From a bacterium (lineage in GTDB: Bacteria > Pseudomonadota > Alphaproteobacteria > Rs-D84), in the NCBI GenBank assembly GCA_014803525.1, contig JAAVBP010000004.1:1-54917 (forward strand): a DNA stretch of 54,917 nucleotides, in the 5' to 3' direction. The notes under the pieces are model-generated. The model worked only from the letters and a program-made list of their open reading frames with translations, was not told the DNA's origin and ran no database searches. Numbering within the stretch: the first letter of the stretch is position 1; every line of letters starts with the position of its first letter. The translations under genes and the position numbers were made by a program. This document shows positions 40,601-48,757 of the stretch, piece after piece.

Positions 40601-41140
40601 TTACATCATGCCACGATCAAACGTACCCCATGCCGCCTTGTATCCGCCATCACGTTCCAGATATATTTTGGCATTGTTCAATTGGTTTGCGGTCAATCCG
40701 CGGATGATAAATGTTTCTTCCAGACGGCCCGCATTTTTCACCATCAGCTTTGGCAATTCCAACGGCATCGGTGATTTGTCACAGCACATGCTGTCGTTAT
40801 TACAGCTGCCGCACTGATAGATTTTCGCCGTATATGTTACGCCCGGACGCAAATCTTTTAAATCAACAGACATTTTCAAACCATTGTCTGTTTCAACGAA
40901 TTTAATGTATCCCATTTTTGATTCACCACCATGGCTGCTGCGGGTATACATTTTGGCAGATACGCGATCAATATCGCCTGTTGTTTCATAGCTTTGATAG
41001 ACAACAACTGTCTCTTGTGCCTTGGCCGGTTTGTGATGATGTTTCTTTTTCTGTGCGCACATGTTACTGCACCCAGTAAGTATCACAGCCGCGGCCAGCA
41101 CGGATGCGAACGTGAACATTTTTTTGATAAGTTTTTGCAT
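40601..41140 (-). CDS. Lipoprotein with a SodC-like beta-sandwich pattern
   Basis: 179 residues. The lipobox is LTGC with the lipidated cysteine near residue 24. A basic stretch (KKKHHHKPAK) follows. The segment MGYIKFVETDNGLKMSVDLKD, then LRPGVTYTAKIYQCGSC, resembles Cu/Zn superoxide dismutase strands that precede the HxH copper site, but the histidine ligands are absent and cysteines (CGSC, MCCD) occur instead. It is probably not an active SodC. It may bind metal in another way or serve structurally. The start follows AAGGAG. Confidence 0.6.
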   Translation of the reverse strand: MQKLIKKMFTFASVLAAAVILTGCSNMCAQKKKHHHKPAKAQETVVVYQSYETTGDIDRVSAKMYTRSSHGGESKMGYIKFVETDNGLKMSVDLKDLRPGVTYTAKIYQCGSCNNDSMCCDKSPMPLELPKLMVKNAGRLEETFIIRGLTANQLNNAKIYLERDGGYKAAWGTFDRGMM

Positions 41141-41237
41141 ATTGGTCTCCTTTTTTCCTTTTGGTTACGAAAAACATTGTACTATATTTTTTTTGCATTT
41201 TCGCCAGGTTTGAATTCCCAAAAAATCCCGGATTTTA

Positions 41238-41249
41238 TGCACATAGCAC
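41238..41249 (-). repeat. GTGCTATGTGCA motif, inverted copy
   Basis: On the minus strand GTGCTATGTGCA is followed by TAAAATCCGGGATTTTTT, matching the arrangement seen after pgsA and the transporter gene at 31929. It lies upstream of the lipoprotein gene rather than after a stop codon. Confidence 0.45.
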
Positions 41250-41316
41250 TGGAAATATTGTCCTATAACTATTGTATGTGCACACTGATAAAATCATATA
41301 TACGGAGGAATAAAAA

Positions 41317-41676
41317 ATGTACGAATTAATACAAAATCTAATCGCATTCAAATATGCATGCAAGATAAATCACTGGTCCACAAACAGCTATTCCCAGCAT
41401 ATGCTGTTTGACCGCCTGACCGAAGATGTAGACACATGGGCAGACAGTGTCGCCGAGAGTTATTTTATGGCACGCAATGAAAAGAAAGTTTTCAAATCAG
41501 ATATATTAGTTCCAAAAATGATTGAACGCGATTTAGTCAAGATGTGCGAAAAAATAATATCACGCACCGAAGATTTGTTGCAAAATGATGATTTAGACGA
41601 AGGTACAAAATCATTATTGGGCGATATAGAGGCGGCATTCCTGGGCAAAATTGCCCTGGCCCAATTATCTGTATAA
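41317..41676 (+). CDS. Ferritin-like (Dps-superfamily) protein
   Basis: 119 residues, all helical. FKYACKINHWSTNSYSQHM, followed by LFDRLTEDVDTWADSVAES, resembles the first helices of Dps/ferritin-like proteins of a type also found in phages (HW-x-T-x-SYA-x-H pattern). The metal-ligand histidines H19 and H28 and acids D37 and E42-region are plausible. The length is short for Dps (about 160), so it may be a two- to three-helix variant. GGAGG precedes the ATG. The gene is monocistronic. Confidence 0.65.
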   Translation: MYELIQNLIAFKYACKINHWSTNSYSQHMLFDRLTEDVDTWADSVAESYFMARNEKKVFKSDILVPKMIERDLVKMCEKIISRTEDLLQNDDLDEGTKSLLGDIEAAFLGKIALAQLSV

Positions 41677-41681
41677 AGAAA

Positions 41682-41712
41682 TATCCCGCGGAACCCGCGG
41701 GATTGTTTTTTA
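41682..41712. terminator. Terminator between converging genes
   Basis: ATCCCGCGG/CCGCGGGAT stem with a T-run; serves the ferritin-like gene (plus) and the gene at 41710 (minus). Confidence 0.75.
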
Positions 41713-42144
41713 TTTCAACACATATCGACGCGCTAAACCCAAAACAAATAGTCCAAACGGAAACGCAATCAAAATCTGTAACGCCAATGCCGCAATATAA
41801 TTGCGCGGCACCGTCATCAGATATCGCGATCCCGAAATTATAATTCCCCCTTCTAAGATCGGCGCCACAAATGTCAGTGTTCCCGCCATTATCGCCACAC
41901 GTATAAATGGCATTGCACGCATAATATTATATTTTCTGACCAAACGCGTAACCAATGGTCCAACAATAAAAAAGTCATATAAAAACGCCACCACAAACAT
42001 CATCGACGCAACGATTGCAAAGTGCGACAGACTAAGCGCACCATAAATCCACAGATTCAGCGTCACCATCCCGATTACCATGACAGCCGCGTTGGGCACC
42101 GATAAAATTATTTCTTCTTTCATATTTTGCGGAAATTTATTCAT
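41710..42144 (-). CDS. DUF2798-like four-helix membrane protein
   Basis: 144 residues with four hydrophobic helices (about 14-34, 40-62, 77-98, 115-138). MTVPRNYIAALALQILIAFPFG, at the end, and the N-terminal half resemble DUF2798-type small membrane proteins. Function unknown. The start at 42144 follows AAAGGAG; an upstream in-frame ATG (42180) lacks an SD. Confidence 0.62.
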   Translation of the reverse strand: MNKFPQNMKEEIILSVPNAAVMVIGMVTLNLWIYGALSLSHFAIVASMMFVVAFLYDFFIVGPLVTRLVRKYNIMRAMPFIRVAIMAGTLTFVAPILEGGIIISGSRYLMTVPRNYIAALALQILIAFPFGLFVLGLARRYVLK

Positions 42145-42275
42145 ATTTTTTCTCCTTTGAAAAAACGCACGGTGCTGCAACTGGACTTATGTGCATGCAC
42201 CGCGCGTTGTGTTATTATTCTGTTAAAACCGGCGATATTATAAAAAATGGAAATAATTCAGGCAAGGAAAAAAAC

Positions 42276-42298
42276 AAACCGCGGCCAACGCGCGGTTT
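42276..42298 (-). terminator. Terminator of the outer membrane protein gene
   Basis: AAACCGCG/CGCGGTTT stem, followed on the minus strand by GTTTTTTTCC. Confidence 0.7.
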
Positions 42299-42345
42299 GT
42301 TTTCTGAAACAAGTTTCGGCATACCGCGAATCTGCGGCACGCACA

Positions 42346-42948
42346 TTAGAACATAAAGCGGACACCCAAATCACCGCCAAAGTTATGCAGACCGGATGCA
42401 ATGTCAACATATGTATAACGTGCAGCCAAATCTACGGCCAAACGATCCCAGTCAAAGGATACACCCAGCGTTCCCATGGCCGAGATACGTGTTTTGTCTT
42501 CGCTGGATTTGCCGACGCCTTCTATATGCTTGTCAACCTTGGCAAACGCGGCACCAACACCGGCACCAATGAACGGGCGAACGATGTCATAGTCACCGAA
42601 TTCCATATAAGAATTCCACAACAGTGTCTGCAGTTTATTTTCAACCTTTACCTTTTGGTCGCCAAAGTGTTTTGTATCTTTGACCTTGCTGAAAATAGAC
42701 CATTCGATTTCACTGCGTACTGTGTCGCATACTTCTAAACCCAATGCCGCACGGCCCTGGTATTCAACATCGCCAATAGACTTTTTATGACCATCGTGCT
42801 TTACATTCAGATTGGTATACCCCATACCACCACGCAGGCCGATATACGGATCCAGACCGAACAACTGCCAGCTGCTGTTTTGATTTGAACGCGCAAAGGC
42901 CGGGCATGCCATCAGCACCGCCAATGTCGATATAACTACTTTTTTCAT
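42346..42948 (-). CDS. Small outer membrane beta-barrel protein
   Basis: 200 residues. A signal peptide (about 1-19, ending AFA) is followed by alternating-residue strands (YIGLRGGMGYTNLNVK, RPFIGAGVGAAFAKVD, AVDLAARYTYVDIASG), ending VRFMF with a C-terminal phenylalanine. It fits the eight-stranded OmpA/Omp25-like surface porin group. One cysteine occurs in LEVCDTV. AAAGGAG precedes the start. A TTGACA candidate promoter lies around 42990. Confidence 0.82.
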   Translation of the reverse strand: MKKVVISTLAVLMACPAFARSNQNSSWQLFGLDPYIGLRGGMGYTNLNVKHDGHKKSIGDVEYQGRAALGLEVCDTVRSEIEWSIFSKVKDTKHFGDQKVKVENKLQTLLWNSYMEFGDYDIVRPFIGAGVGAAFAKVDKHIEGVGKSSEDKTRISAMGTLGVSFDWDRLAVDLAARYTYVDIASGLHNFGGDLGVRFMF

Positions 42949-43144
42949 TTTTTCTCCTTTTTTAGTTTGTCGTTATGTTTTTTTGCATTCATGTCAACAA
43001 TTTAATTCTAGCAAAGCCGTCACAAACTTTGCATAGGTATGGATTCCCCGAAAAACATGCCACACCCCAGCATTCATGCCTATGGCGCACATTTTGATGC
43101 ACATATAGAATTATCAGTATCTATATACAACCAAGGAACACGAT

Positions 43145-44041
43145 ATGAAAAAAAACGAATCGAAAATGCAAAAGCCAAATACAAAGTACTATCACGAAAA
43201 ATACCCGCGCCAGCGTCAGCCCTATCCCGGTCTTGATAAAAAGATGCGTCCAGAGCCCGACTGTGGCGAAGACACCTATATCGGTGCATCACGCCTGGCC
43301 GGGCGCCGCGCATTAATCACAGGCGGCGATTCGGGCATCGGCCGCGCGGTTGCAATCGCATACGCCCGCGAAGGTGCCGATGTTGCGATATCATACCTGC
43401 CATCCGAAGAAGTGGACGCACGCGACACCGCCAAATACATAGAACAGGCCGGGCGCCGCGCAATCTTGATCCCCGGCGATATCGCAGATGAAAATTTTTG
43501 CACAAAACTAATTTCGCATGCGCACAAAGAACTGGGCGGATTAGACATAATTGTAATGAACGCCGGATATCAACAATACAGCAAAGATTTACAGAAATTA
43601 ACCACCGAACAATTGATTCGCACATTTTCAATCAATGTATTTTCCATGTTCTGGATGGCGCGCGCGGCATTACCACTGCTGAAACCTGGTGCATCAATCA
43701 TAACAACATCGTCAATCCAGGCATATCGTCCGGGCGCAGAATTAATCGACTATGCCACGACCAAGGCCGCAATTGTCGCATTTACGCGCGCCCTGGCCAA
43801 ACAGGTGGCCCGGCGCGGCATCCGTGTAAATTCCGTGGCACCGGGGCCGATTTGGACCGCACTCCAGGTATCGGGCGGCCGCGCCACGGACACAATTCCG
43901 GAATTTGGAATGGATACGCCACTGGGACGTGCAGGCCAACCGGCAGAACTGGCCGCAACGTATGTATTGCTGGCATCTGAATACGCATCATACACCACAG
44001 CCGAGGTTTATGGCGTCACCGGTGGCAATCATCTGACCTAA
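43145..44041 (+). CDS. Short-chain dehydrogenase/reductase
   Basis: 298 residues. NAD(P)-binding [12 protein letters not shown] follows a 50-residue N-terminal extension. NAG motif (MNAGYQQYS), catalytic Ser (TSSIQAY) and Tyr-x3-Lys (YATTKAA) are all present. The extension and the closing [13 protein letters not shown] match the YghA/GsiB-like subgroup of general stress oxidoreductases. Substrate unknown. AAGGAACACGAT precedes the ATG. Confidence 0.88.
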   Translation: MKKNESKMQKPNTKYYHEKYPRQRQPYPGLDKKMRPEPDCGEDTYIGASRLAGRRALITGGDSGIGRAVAIAYAREGADVAISYLPSEEVDARDTAKYIEQAGRRAILIPGDIADENFCTKLISHAHKELGGLDIIVMNAGYQQYSKDLQKLTTEQLIRTFSINVFSMFWMARAALPLLKPGASIITTSSIQAYRPGAELIDYATTKAAIVAFTRALAKQVARRGIRVNSVAPGPIWTALQVSGGRATDTIPEFGMDTPLGRAGQPAELAATYVLLASEYASYTTAEVYGVTGGNHLT

Positions 44042-44125
44042 GATTTTGGGGCACACGCAATAAATACTTGCAAACGGAATAAAAAGATATATAATTTGCG
44101 CAAGTTCGTAAAGAATTGACCCATC

Positions 44126-44201
44126 GGGTGCGTAGCTCAGTTGGTAGAGCAACTGACTCTTAATCAGTGGGTCCAGGGTTCGAGTCCCTGCGCGCCCACC
44201 A
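44126..44201 (+). tRNA. tRNA-Lys (CTT anticodon)
   Basis: 76 nt with encoded CCA. Acceptor GGGTGCG/CGCGCCC with one G-T pair, D-stem GCTC/GAGC, anticodon stem ACTGA/TCAGT with loop CTCTTAA (anticodon CTT) and T-loop TTCGAGT. A terminator hairpin follows at 44210-44228. Confidence 0.95.
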
Positions 44202-44209
44202 AAAATCAA

Positions 44210-44228
44210 ACCGCCATTTGGCGGTTTT
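44210..44228 (+). terminator. Terminator after tRNA-Lys
   Basis: ACCGCC/GGCGGT stem with a TTTTATTTTT tail. Confidence 0.75.
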
Positions 44229-44513
44229 ATTTTTGGTCCGGCGACGCAAGACTCGAACCCGCCCAAGTTGCGACAGCAACGTGGGTTCGACTATGAGTTG
44301 ATGTTTGCAAACGAAGTACAGCAAACATCATACGAATGACGCGCAGGCCACCCGGCCGAGCGAGTCCCTGCATAAGCAAATAAATATTTGTAATAAAAAT
44401 CACCGCATCGCGGTGTTTTTTATTTTTGTTTATTTATTACGACGGGAATTACAATCCCTGGGCGCTGACTAATAATCATCTCTCTTTTGCGCCCCCTGCC
44501 CCACACACCATCC
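44229..44513. other. Structured segment downstream of tRNA-Lys with tRNA-like pieces
   Basis: No gene is seen here. Hairpins include CGAACCC/GGGTTCG with GTTGC/GCAAC inside (44250-44290) and GATGTTTGC/GCAAACATC (about 44303-44332). The 11-mer CGAGTCCCTGC at 44361-44371 repeats the T-arm of tRNA-Lys (44181-44191). A CACCGC/GCGGTG terminator lies at about 44400-44420. It may be a small RNA or a decayed tRNA; 44421-44513 holds nothing I can name. Confidence 0.45.
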
Positions 44514-44542
44514 TTGCATTATTTTGAATACAATAGTATAAT
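44514..44542 (+). promoter_or_regulatory. Sigma-70-type promoter of leader RNA copy 3
   Basis: -35 TTGCAT (44514-44519), 17-nt spacer, -10 TATAAT (44537-44542). The spacer keeps TTTGAA-like and ACAAT elements seen in the promoters of copies 1 and 2. Confidence 0.72.
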
Positions 44543-44548
44543 TCCATT

Positions 44549-44729
44549 GAATCGCATGCGTGGTTCAGGGCCTCGAAACCCTTGATATACGTTGTGTCCG
44601 TGGGGACAAAAAATACCTCCAACACTTAAAACCGGTTGGAGGGGGCGAATATATTGAATAAGCCCGCTATTTTCAACGTATAATAGTTTCGAGCCTCCAA
44701 CCATCAAATCGCGATTTGATGGTTTTTTA
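44549..44729 (+). ncRNA. Structured leader RNA, copy 3
   Basis: About 180 nt on the plus strand. In order: hairpin TGAATC/GGTTCA; strand GGCCTCGAAAC (44569-44579); an extra GTCC/GGAC hairpin; CCTCCAAC/GTTGGAGG; a hairpin GGGC/GCCC with loop GAATATATTGAATAA; a CTATT/AATAG hairpin; strand GTTTCGAGCC (44686-44695), complementary to the earlier strand; CCTCCAACC; terminator palindrome at 44701-44722 and T-run. The terminator sequence differs entirely from those of copies 1 and 2, but its position directly after CCTCCAACC is the same. A gene for a secreted protein starts 18 bp on. Confidence 0.78.
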
Positions 44730-44746
44730 TTAAAAAGGCGCATAAA

Positions 44747-45574
44747 ATGTTCAAAGTTTTTTTGTTGATGACGGTATTCACATTGCCTGCGACGGCAAAA
44801 GTATTACATATAGGATGCTATTATAAAATCAGGGCATTCGAATACAAACAAACGTCCCCATCAATTGCACTGCGTGACCAGGCCGGAAAAACATACTATA
44901 TATCACTGGGGCACGATTGCGGACATGTAAAGGTTAAAGATTCCAGTGGCCGCACATTAACAATGTGCAATGAAATCGAACCAGAATATACACGATTGGA
45001 ATACCTGGAATCCGATGGATACCAATGCATTGATACCGGAATAATTCCAACCGGCACAACATCATTTGAAATAAAAACCTATGTCGCCGCCCCGGCCGCA
45101 ACCAGCACCGGCCAAGTCCCAATCGGAACCCGTACACACATAAATAATACGGAATGGTATTATCAAGTAAGTACATACAACAAATACCCAACCGGCTATA
45201 TTGGATACGGCCCCAACAGCTCGCAAAAAAATGCAAATCTGATATTCCAAGACATAAACACAATACTATTTACATCTGGCAAATATACGATAAATAACAA
45301 TTATACACACCAATATGACCTTATTGAATTTCCAGCAGAATTCAAGAACAGTATATATATGTTCTGCCTTAATTCAAAAGGTTCAGGCACAGCTGTCCCA
45401 GACCATTTCACGGGTAAAATTTACTATGTAAAAATTTGGGATGATGGGAAATTATTGCGCGACTATATTCCGGTACTGGACCCCAGTGGCACGCCCGCCA
45501 TGTTTGATCGCGTATCATGCCAATATTTCTATAACCACGCGGACGGCCAATTTAAATACAGCATCGCACAATAA
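44747..45574 (+). CDS. Secreted LamG/concanavalin-like domain protein
   Basis: 275 residues. A signal peptide (about 1-17, ending ATA) is followed by a small N-terminal part with two cysteines, then a lectin-like domain from about 82 (TRLEYLESDGYQCIDTGIIP) to the end, closing with KIYYVKIWDDGKLLRDYIPV, then a MFDRVSCQYFYNHADG-type segment. That pattern is typical of laminin-G-like domains in gut bacterial surface proteins. A carbohydrate or adhesion role is inferred. It lies 17 bp after the terminator of leader RNA copy 3, so the RNA may control its expression. Confidence 0.75.
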   Translation: MFKVFLLMTVFTLPATAKVLHIGCYYKIRAFEYKQTSPSIALRDQAGKTYYISLGHDCGHVKVKDSSGRTLTMCNEIEPEYTRLEYLESDGYQCIDTGIIPTGTTSFEIKTYVAAPAATSTGQVPIGTRTHINNTEWYYQVSTYNKYPTGYIGYGPNSSQKNANLIFQDINTILFTSGKYTINNNYTHQYDLIEFPAEFKNSIYMFCLNSKGSGTAVPDHFTGKIYYVKIWDDGKLLRDYIPVLDPSGTPAMFDRVSCQYFYNHADGQFKYSIAQ

Positions 45575-47083
45575 TTATTTCTTTAAATACTGCGCGGGGT
45601 TGTATGCTTTTGTTCCCTTGCGGATTTCAAAGTGCAATTGCGGCTGATCAACCTTGCCCGATGCGCCGACCGTGCCGATTTTCTGGCCGACAGAAACTTT
45701 TGCGCCACGACGCACCGCCATTGAATCCAGGTGCGCATACACCGTCATCCAACCGTCCGAATGCTGCAGGATTATCAGATTTCCCATACCCTTAACCTCA
45801 TTACCCGCATAGGCCACAACACCATTTTCTGCCGCCCTTACATTCGTGCCACGTGATGCGGCAATATTGATACCGTCGTTAACCAGGCCATTTGGCTTTG
45901 AACCGAAACTGGATAAAATCTTGCCCCGCACCGGCCACGAGAATTTAGACGAAGACCGTGCCGCAATCGCCGGCAATTTCTTTTTTGGATCAGACGATAT
46001 CTTTTCTTTCTTTTGTGTTTGCGTCGCTTTCGGCTTTTTTGTTTCCTGTTTTTTTGTTTCTTTTTTAGCCGGCGTTTTTTCTGTTGTGGTCGGTTTGCTG
46101 GGTGTTGCCACCTTGGGCTGCGCCGCCGGCACAGGCGTGGTAGTCTTTGCGGTCGTGGCCGCGGCCGTGCGTGCCGCCCCCGCCAGGTTTGGCACCTTTA
46201 ATTTCTGGCCGACAGTTAATTTAAACGGTGCGGCCAAATCATTCATCACCGCCAGGTCGTTTACCGGCACACTGTACGCACGCGATATGGAATACAAGGT
46301 ATCACCAGGACCAACCGTTACCTGTTGCAGTTCAACGCGGGCGGGCGTCGGTGTCTTGGACGGTGTCGCCGCAACCGCCACGGCGGGCGCATCCGCCTTT
46401 GGTGCCGGCGGCGCGGTTTCTGTTTTCTTTTCTGGCACAGATATTTTATCCGCCGCGACAACAATATCACCATTGCCCGGCACACGCAGTTTTTGTCCCA
46501 CACGCAGGGCATACGGCTCTTTCAAATCAGGATTCATACTGGAAATTTCTTGGACCGTTGTGCCATATCGCCGCGCAATTGTATATAATGTCTCACCGCG
46601 CGCAACCGTGACCGTATGCACATCCGCCGCCCCGCCATACATCGGAACAACCAAGACATCATCCGACATTTCATTTGCCGCCGTGGTGACAGGCACTGTT
46701 TCATCCGATTTTGCAATCGCCGGCGCCTGATATTCCGCAACAATAACCGCATCCGCATCAGCCTTATCATCATATGCACTTGCGGCCGCCGACGCCGGCT
46801 GGGCCGGGAACATATAATCATTTATATCGGAATATAAAATATAGTCATCTGTTTCCACAGATCCATACAGTTCCGGTGACGCATACATGCCATAATCGGA
46901 TGCGGCGGAATTATAAATTTCCGGCTGTGTTTCCGGGTCGGCCAGCAGTGCCGGATACCGATCAGAAATAAAATCACCAACAGAATCGGGAATCGACACA
47001 ATTTTAGGCTGCAAATCACATGCCGCGCACATCAGCGCAAATGCAATGCAACCAACCGGTAAAAAATCCCAGATTCTTTTCAC
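45575..47083 (-). CDS. LysM/M23 peptidase lipoprotein (NlpD/EnvC-like)
   Basis: 502 residues from a GTG start. Lipobox MCAAC with the lipidated cysteine near residue 22, then a variable acidic region, LysM repeats near 160-205 and 260-305 (VARGETLYTIARRYGTTVQE, VGPGDTLYSISRAYSVPVND), an Ala/Thr/Pro-rich linker and a C-terminal M23 (LytM) domain (about 400-502). In it the first zinc histidine appears as Asn-Asp in KPNGLVNDGINI, so the metal site is degenerate, as in NlpD that activates amidases. The GTG at 47083 is preferred over ATG 47125 because a promoter (TTGTTT/TATAAT) lies between them and ends at the GTG. Confidence 0.82.
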   Translation of the reverse strand: MKRIWDFLPVGCIAFALMCAACDLQPKIVSIPDSVGDFISDRYPALLADPETQPEIYNSAASDYGMYASPELYGSVETDDYILYSDINDYMFPAQPASAAASAYDDKADADAVIVAEYQAPAIAKSDETVPVTTAANEMSDDVLVVPMYGGAADVHTVTVARGETLYTIARRYGTTVQEISSMNPDLKEPYALRVGQKLRVPGNGDIVVAADKISVPEKKTETAPPAPKADAPAVAVAATPSKTPTPARVELQQVTVGPGDTLYSISRAYSVPVNDLAVMNDLAAPFKLTVGQKLKVPNLAGAARTAAATTAKTTTPVPAAQPKVATPSKPTTTEKTPAKKETKKQETKKPKATQTQKKEKISSDPKKKLPAIAARSSSKFSWPVRGKILSSFGSKPNGLVNDGINIAASRGTNVRAAENGVVAYAGNEVKGMGNLIILQHSDGWMTVYAHLDSMAVRRGAKVSVGQKIGTVGASGKVDQPQLHFEIRKGTKAYNPAQYLKK

Positions 47084-47090
47084 GCCATAA

Positions 47091-47118
47091 ATTATATCAT
47101 AAAACGGGCGCCAAACAA
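47091..47118 (-). promoter_or_regulatory. Promoter ending on the start codon of the NlpD-like gene
   Basis: -35 TTGTTT (47118-47113), 16-nt spacer, -10 TATAAT (47096-47091), then seven bases to the GTG at 47083. Predicted leaderless mRNA. Confidence 0.55.
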
Positions 47119-47125
47119 AACGCAT

Positions 47126-47830
47126 TTAGTTGCGTTTCATAAATAGCAGGCTTATCTCAAACAATGCCCACATTGGCACGGCCAACAATATTTGCGACAC
47201 AATGTCTGGCGGGGTCAGTATCGCCGCAACAACTACAATTATCACAATCGCATAACGACGCATACGGCGCGCAACATGACGTGGCAAAACACCCACACGG
47301 TTCAACAGTACCAGTACCAATGGTAACTGGAACGCGATTCCAAATACCTTTAATAACCCGATTGCAAACGTTAAATAATCACGCGCCGCTGGCATCAGTA
47401 CACTTGGCACCGGGGCAGATTGATTCAAATCGATAAAGAACTTAAACGCGACCGGAAACAAAACATAGAATGCAAACGCTGCGCCCGTCAAAAATAATAT
47501 TGGCGACATGATTAGTATCGGCCATATAAATTTTTTTTCATCTTTCTTTAATCCTGGCACAACAAATGCCCACGCATGCCAAAGGGCCACCGGCGCCACG
47601 ACCAACAACGCCACGCCCGTTGCCAATGAAAACTGAATCAACAATCCATCGGCCAACCCCGTATACAGCATCGCACCATCCGGCCATACCGACATCAGGG
47701 GCGCGGTCAAAAATGCCTGAACCAGCGGTGCCACCAACCATCCGGCGAAAAATCCAATTGCAAAAAACAACGCAACCCATAAAATCCGGCGACGCAGTTC
47801 GGCAAAATGTTGCATAATCGTCATTTTCAT
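47126..47830 (-). CDS. tatC: Sec-independent protein translocase TatC
   Basis: 234 residues with six membrane helices. The N-terminal MQHFAELRRRI and the cytosolic-loop residues form the signal-peptide-binding part; FELPLVL in the fourth region appears as FQLPLVLVLL. It recognises twin-arginine signals. The start overlaps the tatB stop as ATGA. No tatA gene is visible in the window. Confidence 0.93.
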   Translation of the reverse strand: MKMTIMQHFAELRRRILWVALFFAIGFFAGWLVAPLVQAFLTAPLMSVWPDGAMLYTGLADGLLIQFSLATGVALLVVAPVALWHAWAFVVPGLKKDEKKFIWPILIMSPILFLTGAAFAFYVLFPVAFKFFIDLNQSAPVPSVLMPAARDYLTFAIGLLKVFGIAFQLPLVLVLLNRVGVLPRHVARRMRRYAIVIIVVVAAILTPPDIVSQILLAVPMWALFEISLLFMKRN

Positions 47831-48123
47831 TTTTTTACGCGTGCCTTAGGTTTTCTTTTAGATGGTTGCGCCTGTTTGTGCGATGACCGAATTGTTTCCA
47901 TCACATCCTGGCGCGCAGTGTTTATCAAATCGTTAATGGGCTGTTCCATATCAATCTGGTCACGCAGTTGTTCAGACGCATCTGTAATTTTCCATATTAC
48001 CCCACGCACCATTTTTACCGCACGCGCCAAGAATCGCGCAACATCCGGCCAATAGCGCACCGGTATCACAATAACCGCGACCAGTAATATTACAAAAAAT
48101 TCAGCCCAGCTTATTCCAAACAT
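47827..48123 (-). CDS. tatB: TatB-type twin-arginine translocase subunit
   Basis: 98 residues. One N-terminal membrane helix (MFGISWAEFFVILLVAVIVIP), a short hinge, an amphipathic helix (about 28-50) and a basic charged tail (KQAQPSKRKPKARVKK). With TatC it forms the receptor of the Tat pathway. An ATG at 48141 overlapping the lolA stop is an alternative start; 48123 gives the usual TatB N-terminus. Confidence 0.85.
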   Translation of the reverse strand: MFGISWAEFFVILLVAVIVIPVRYWPDVARFLARAVKMVRGVIWKITDASEQLRDQIDMEQPINDLINTARQDVMETIRSSHKQAQPSKRKPKARVKK

Positions 48124-48140
48124 ACGCGCGCCCCACCCCA

Positions 48141-48755
48141 TTAATCATAGAACGCATCGCCACCGGAATTGCTGACCGTTTTGTGACGCTGAATCTGGAA
48201 ATAATCCTTGGGGAAATCTGTTTTGGTTTTCAGGCCGTTAAAAACAACGTCCGTCTTGGCACCAGTCGCGTCAACAACCGTCCAAGATTTTAACGCAACT
48301 GGATTATCTGCAAATACAACCGTCATGTTACCCAGGCCTTCTTGGCCACGCATATGCATTTTTAGTGAAAAAGTATCTTTAGTCGTCGCCGTATCGGTTA
48401 CAACAATATCAGCATTTTGCAAATCGATTTTCTGACGAACCAAGATCCCAGCCGGCGTACTGGTCAGGGGCACCGTCGTTATCTGATCCAATGATTTATC
48501 AAAGAAATATAAATCCCGGCCATCAGAAATCATTTGCACCGGCATAGTTTTGTAATCCAATCGCACCCGTCCCGGGCGCAGCATGGCAAAATCACCCGTG
48601 TCACGACGACCGGCGGCGGTCTGACTAAATGTGCCGGCCAGCCCCGTTACCGAATTCAGATATTTTTCCGCGCGTGAAATTACCGCCACATCTGGCGCGG
48701 CATTCGCCACCCCGCACATCGCACATATCATCAAAACAATTATTTTCTTTGACAT
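48141..48755 (-). CDS. lolA: Outer membrane lipoprotein carrier LolA
   Basis: 204 residues. Signal peptide about 1-19 (ending ANA), then GLAGTFSQTAAG and PGRVRLDYKTMPVQMISDGRDLYFFDKSLDQIT, which match the concave beta-sheet of LolA that shuttles lipoproteins across the periplasm. It fits the many lipoproteins encoded here. Two bases separate it from the DHH phosphoesterase gene. Confidence 0.9.
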   Translation of the reverse strand: MSKKIIVLMICAMCGVANAAPDVAVISRAEKYLNSVTGLAGTFSQTAAGRRDTGDFAMLRPGRVRLDYKTMPVQMISDGRDLYFFDKSLDQITTVPLTSTPAGILVRQKIDLQNADIVVTDTATTKDTFSLKMHMRGQEGLGNMTVVFADNPVALKSWTVVDATGAKTDVVFNGLKTKTDFPKDYFQIQRHKTVSNSGGDAFYD

Positions 48756-48757
48756 TT

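Noticed and set aside
43988..44266. Minus-strand reading frame with a GTRTLDPLIKSQ-like product over tRNA-Lys
   Set aside because: It is the antisense of tRNA-Lys and its terminator; such peptides are common false proteins of tRNA regions.
45846..46730. Long plus-strand frame inside the LysM/M23 peptidase gene
   Set aside because: Shadow of a GC-rich Ala/Thr/Pro-coding region; no start signal and the minus-strand protein has clear domains.
45575..47125. ATG 47125 as start of the M23 lipoprotein
   Set aside because: It lacks an SD and would put a good promoter within the coding region; the GTG at 47083 gives a normal lipoprotein signal.
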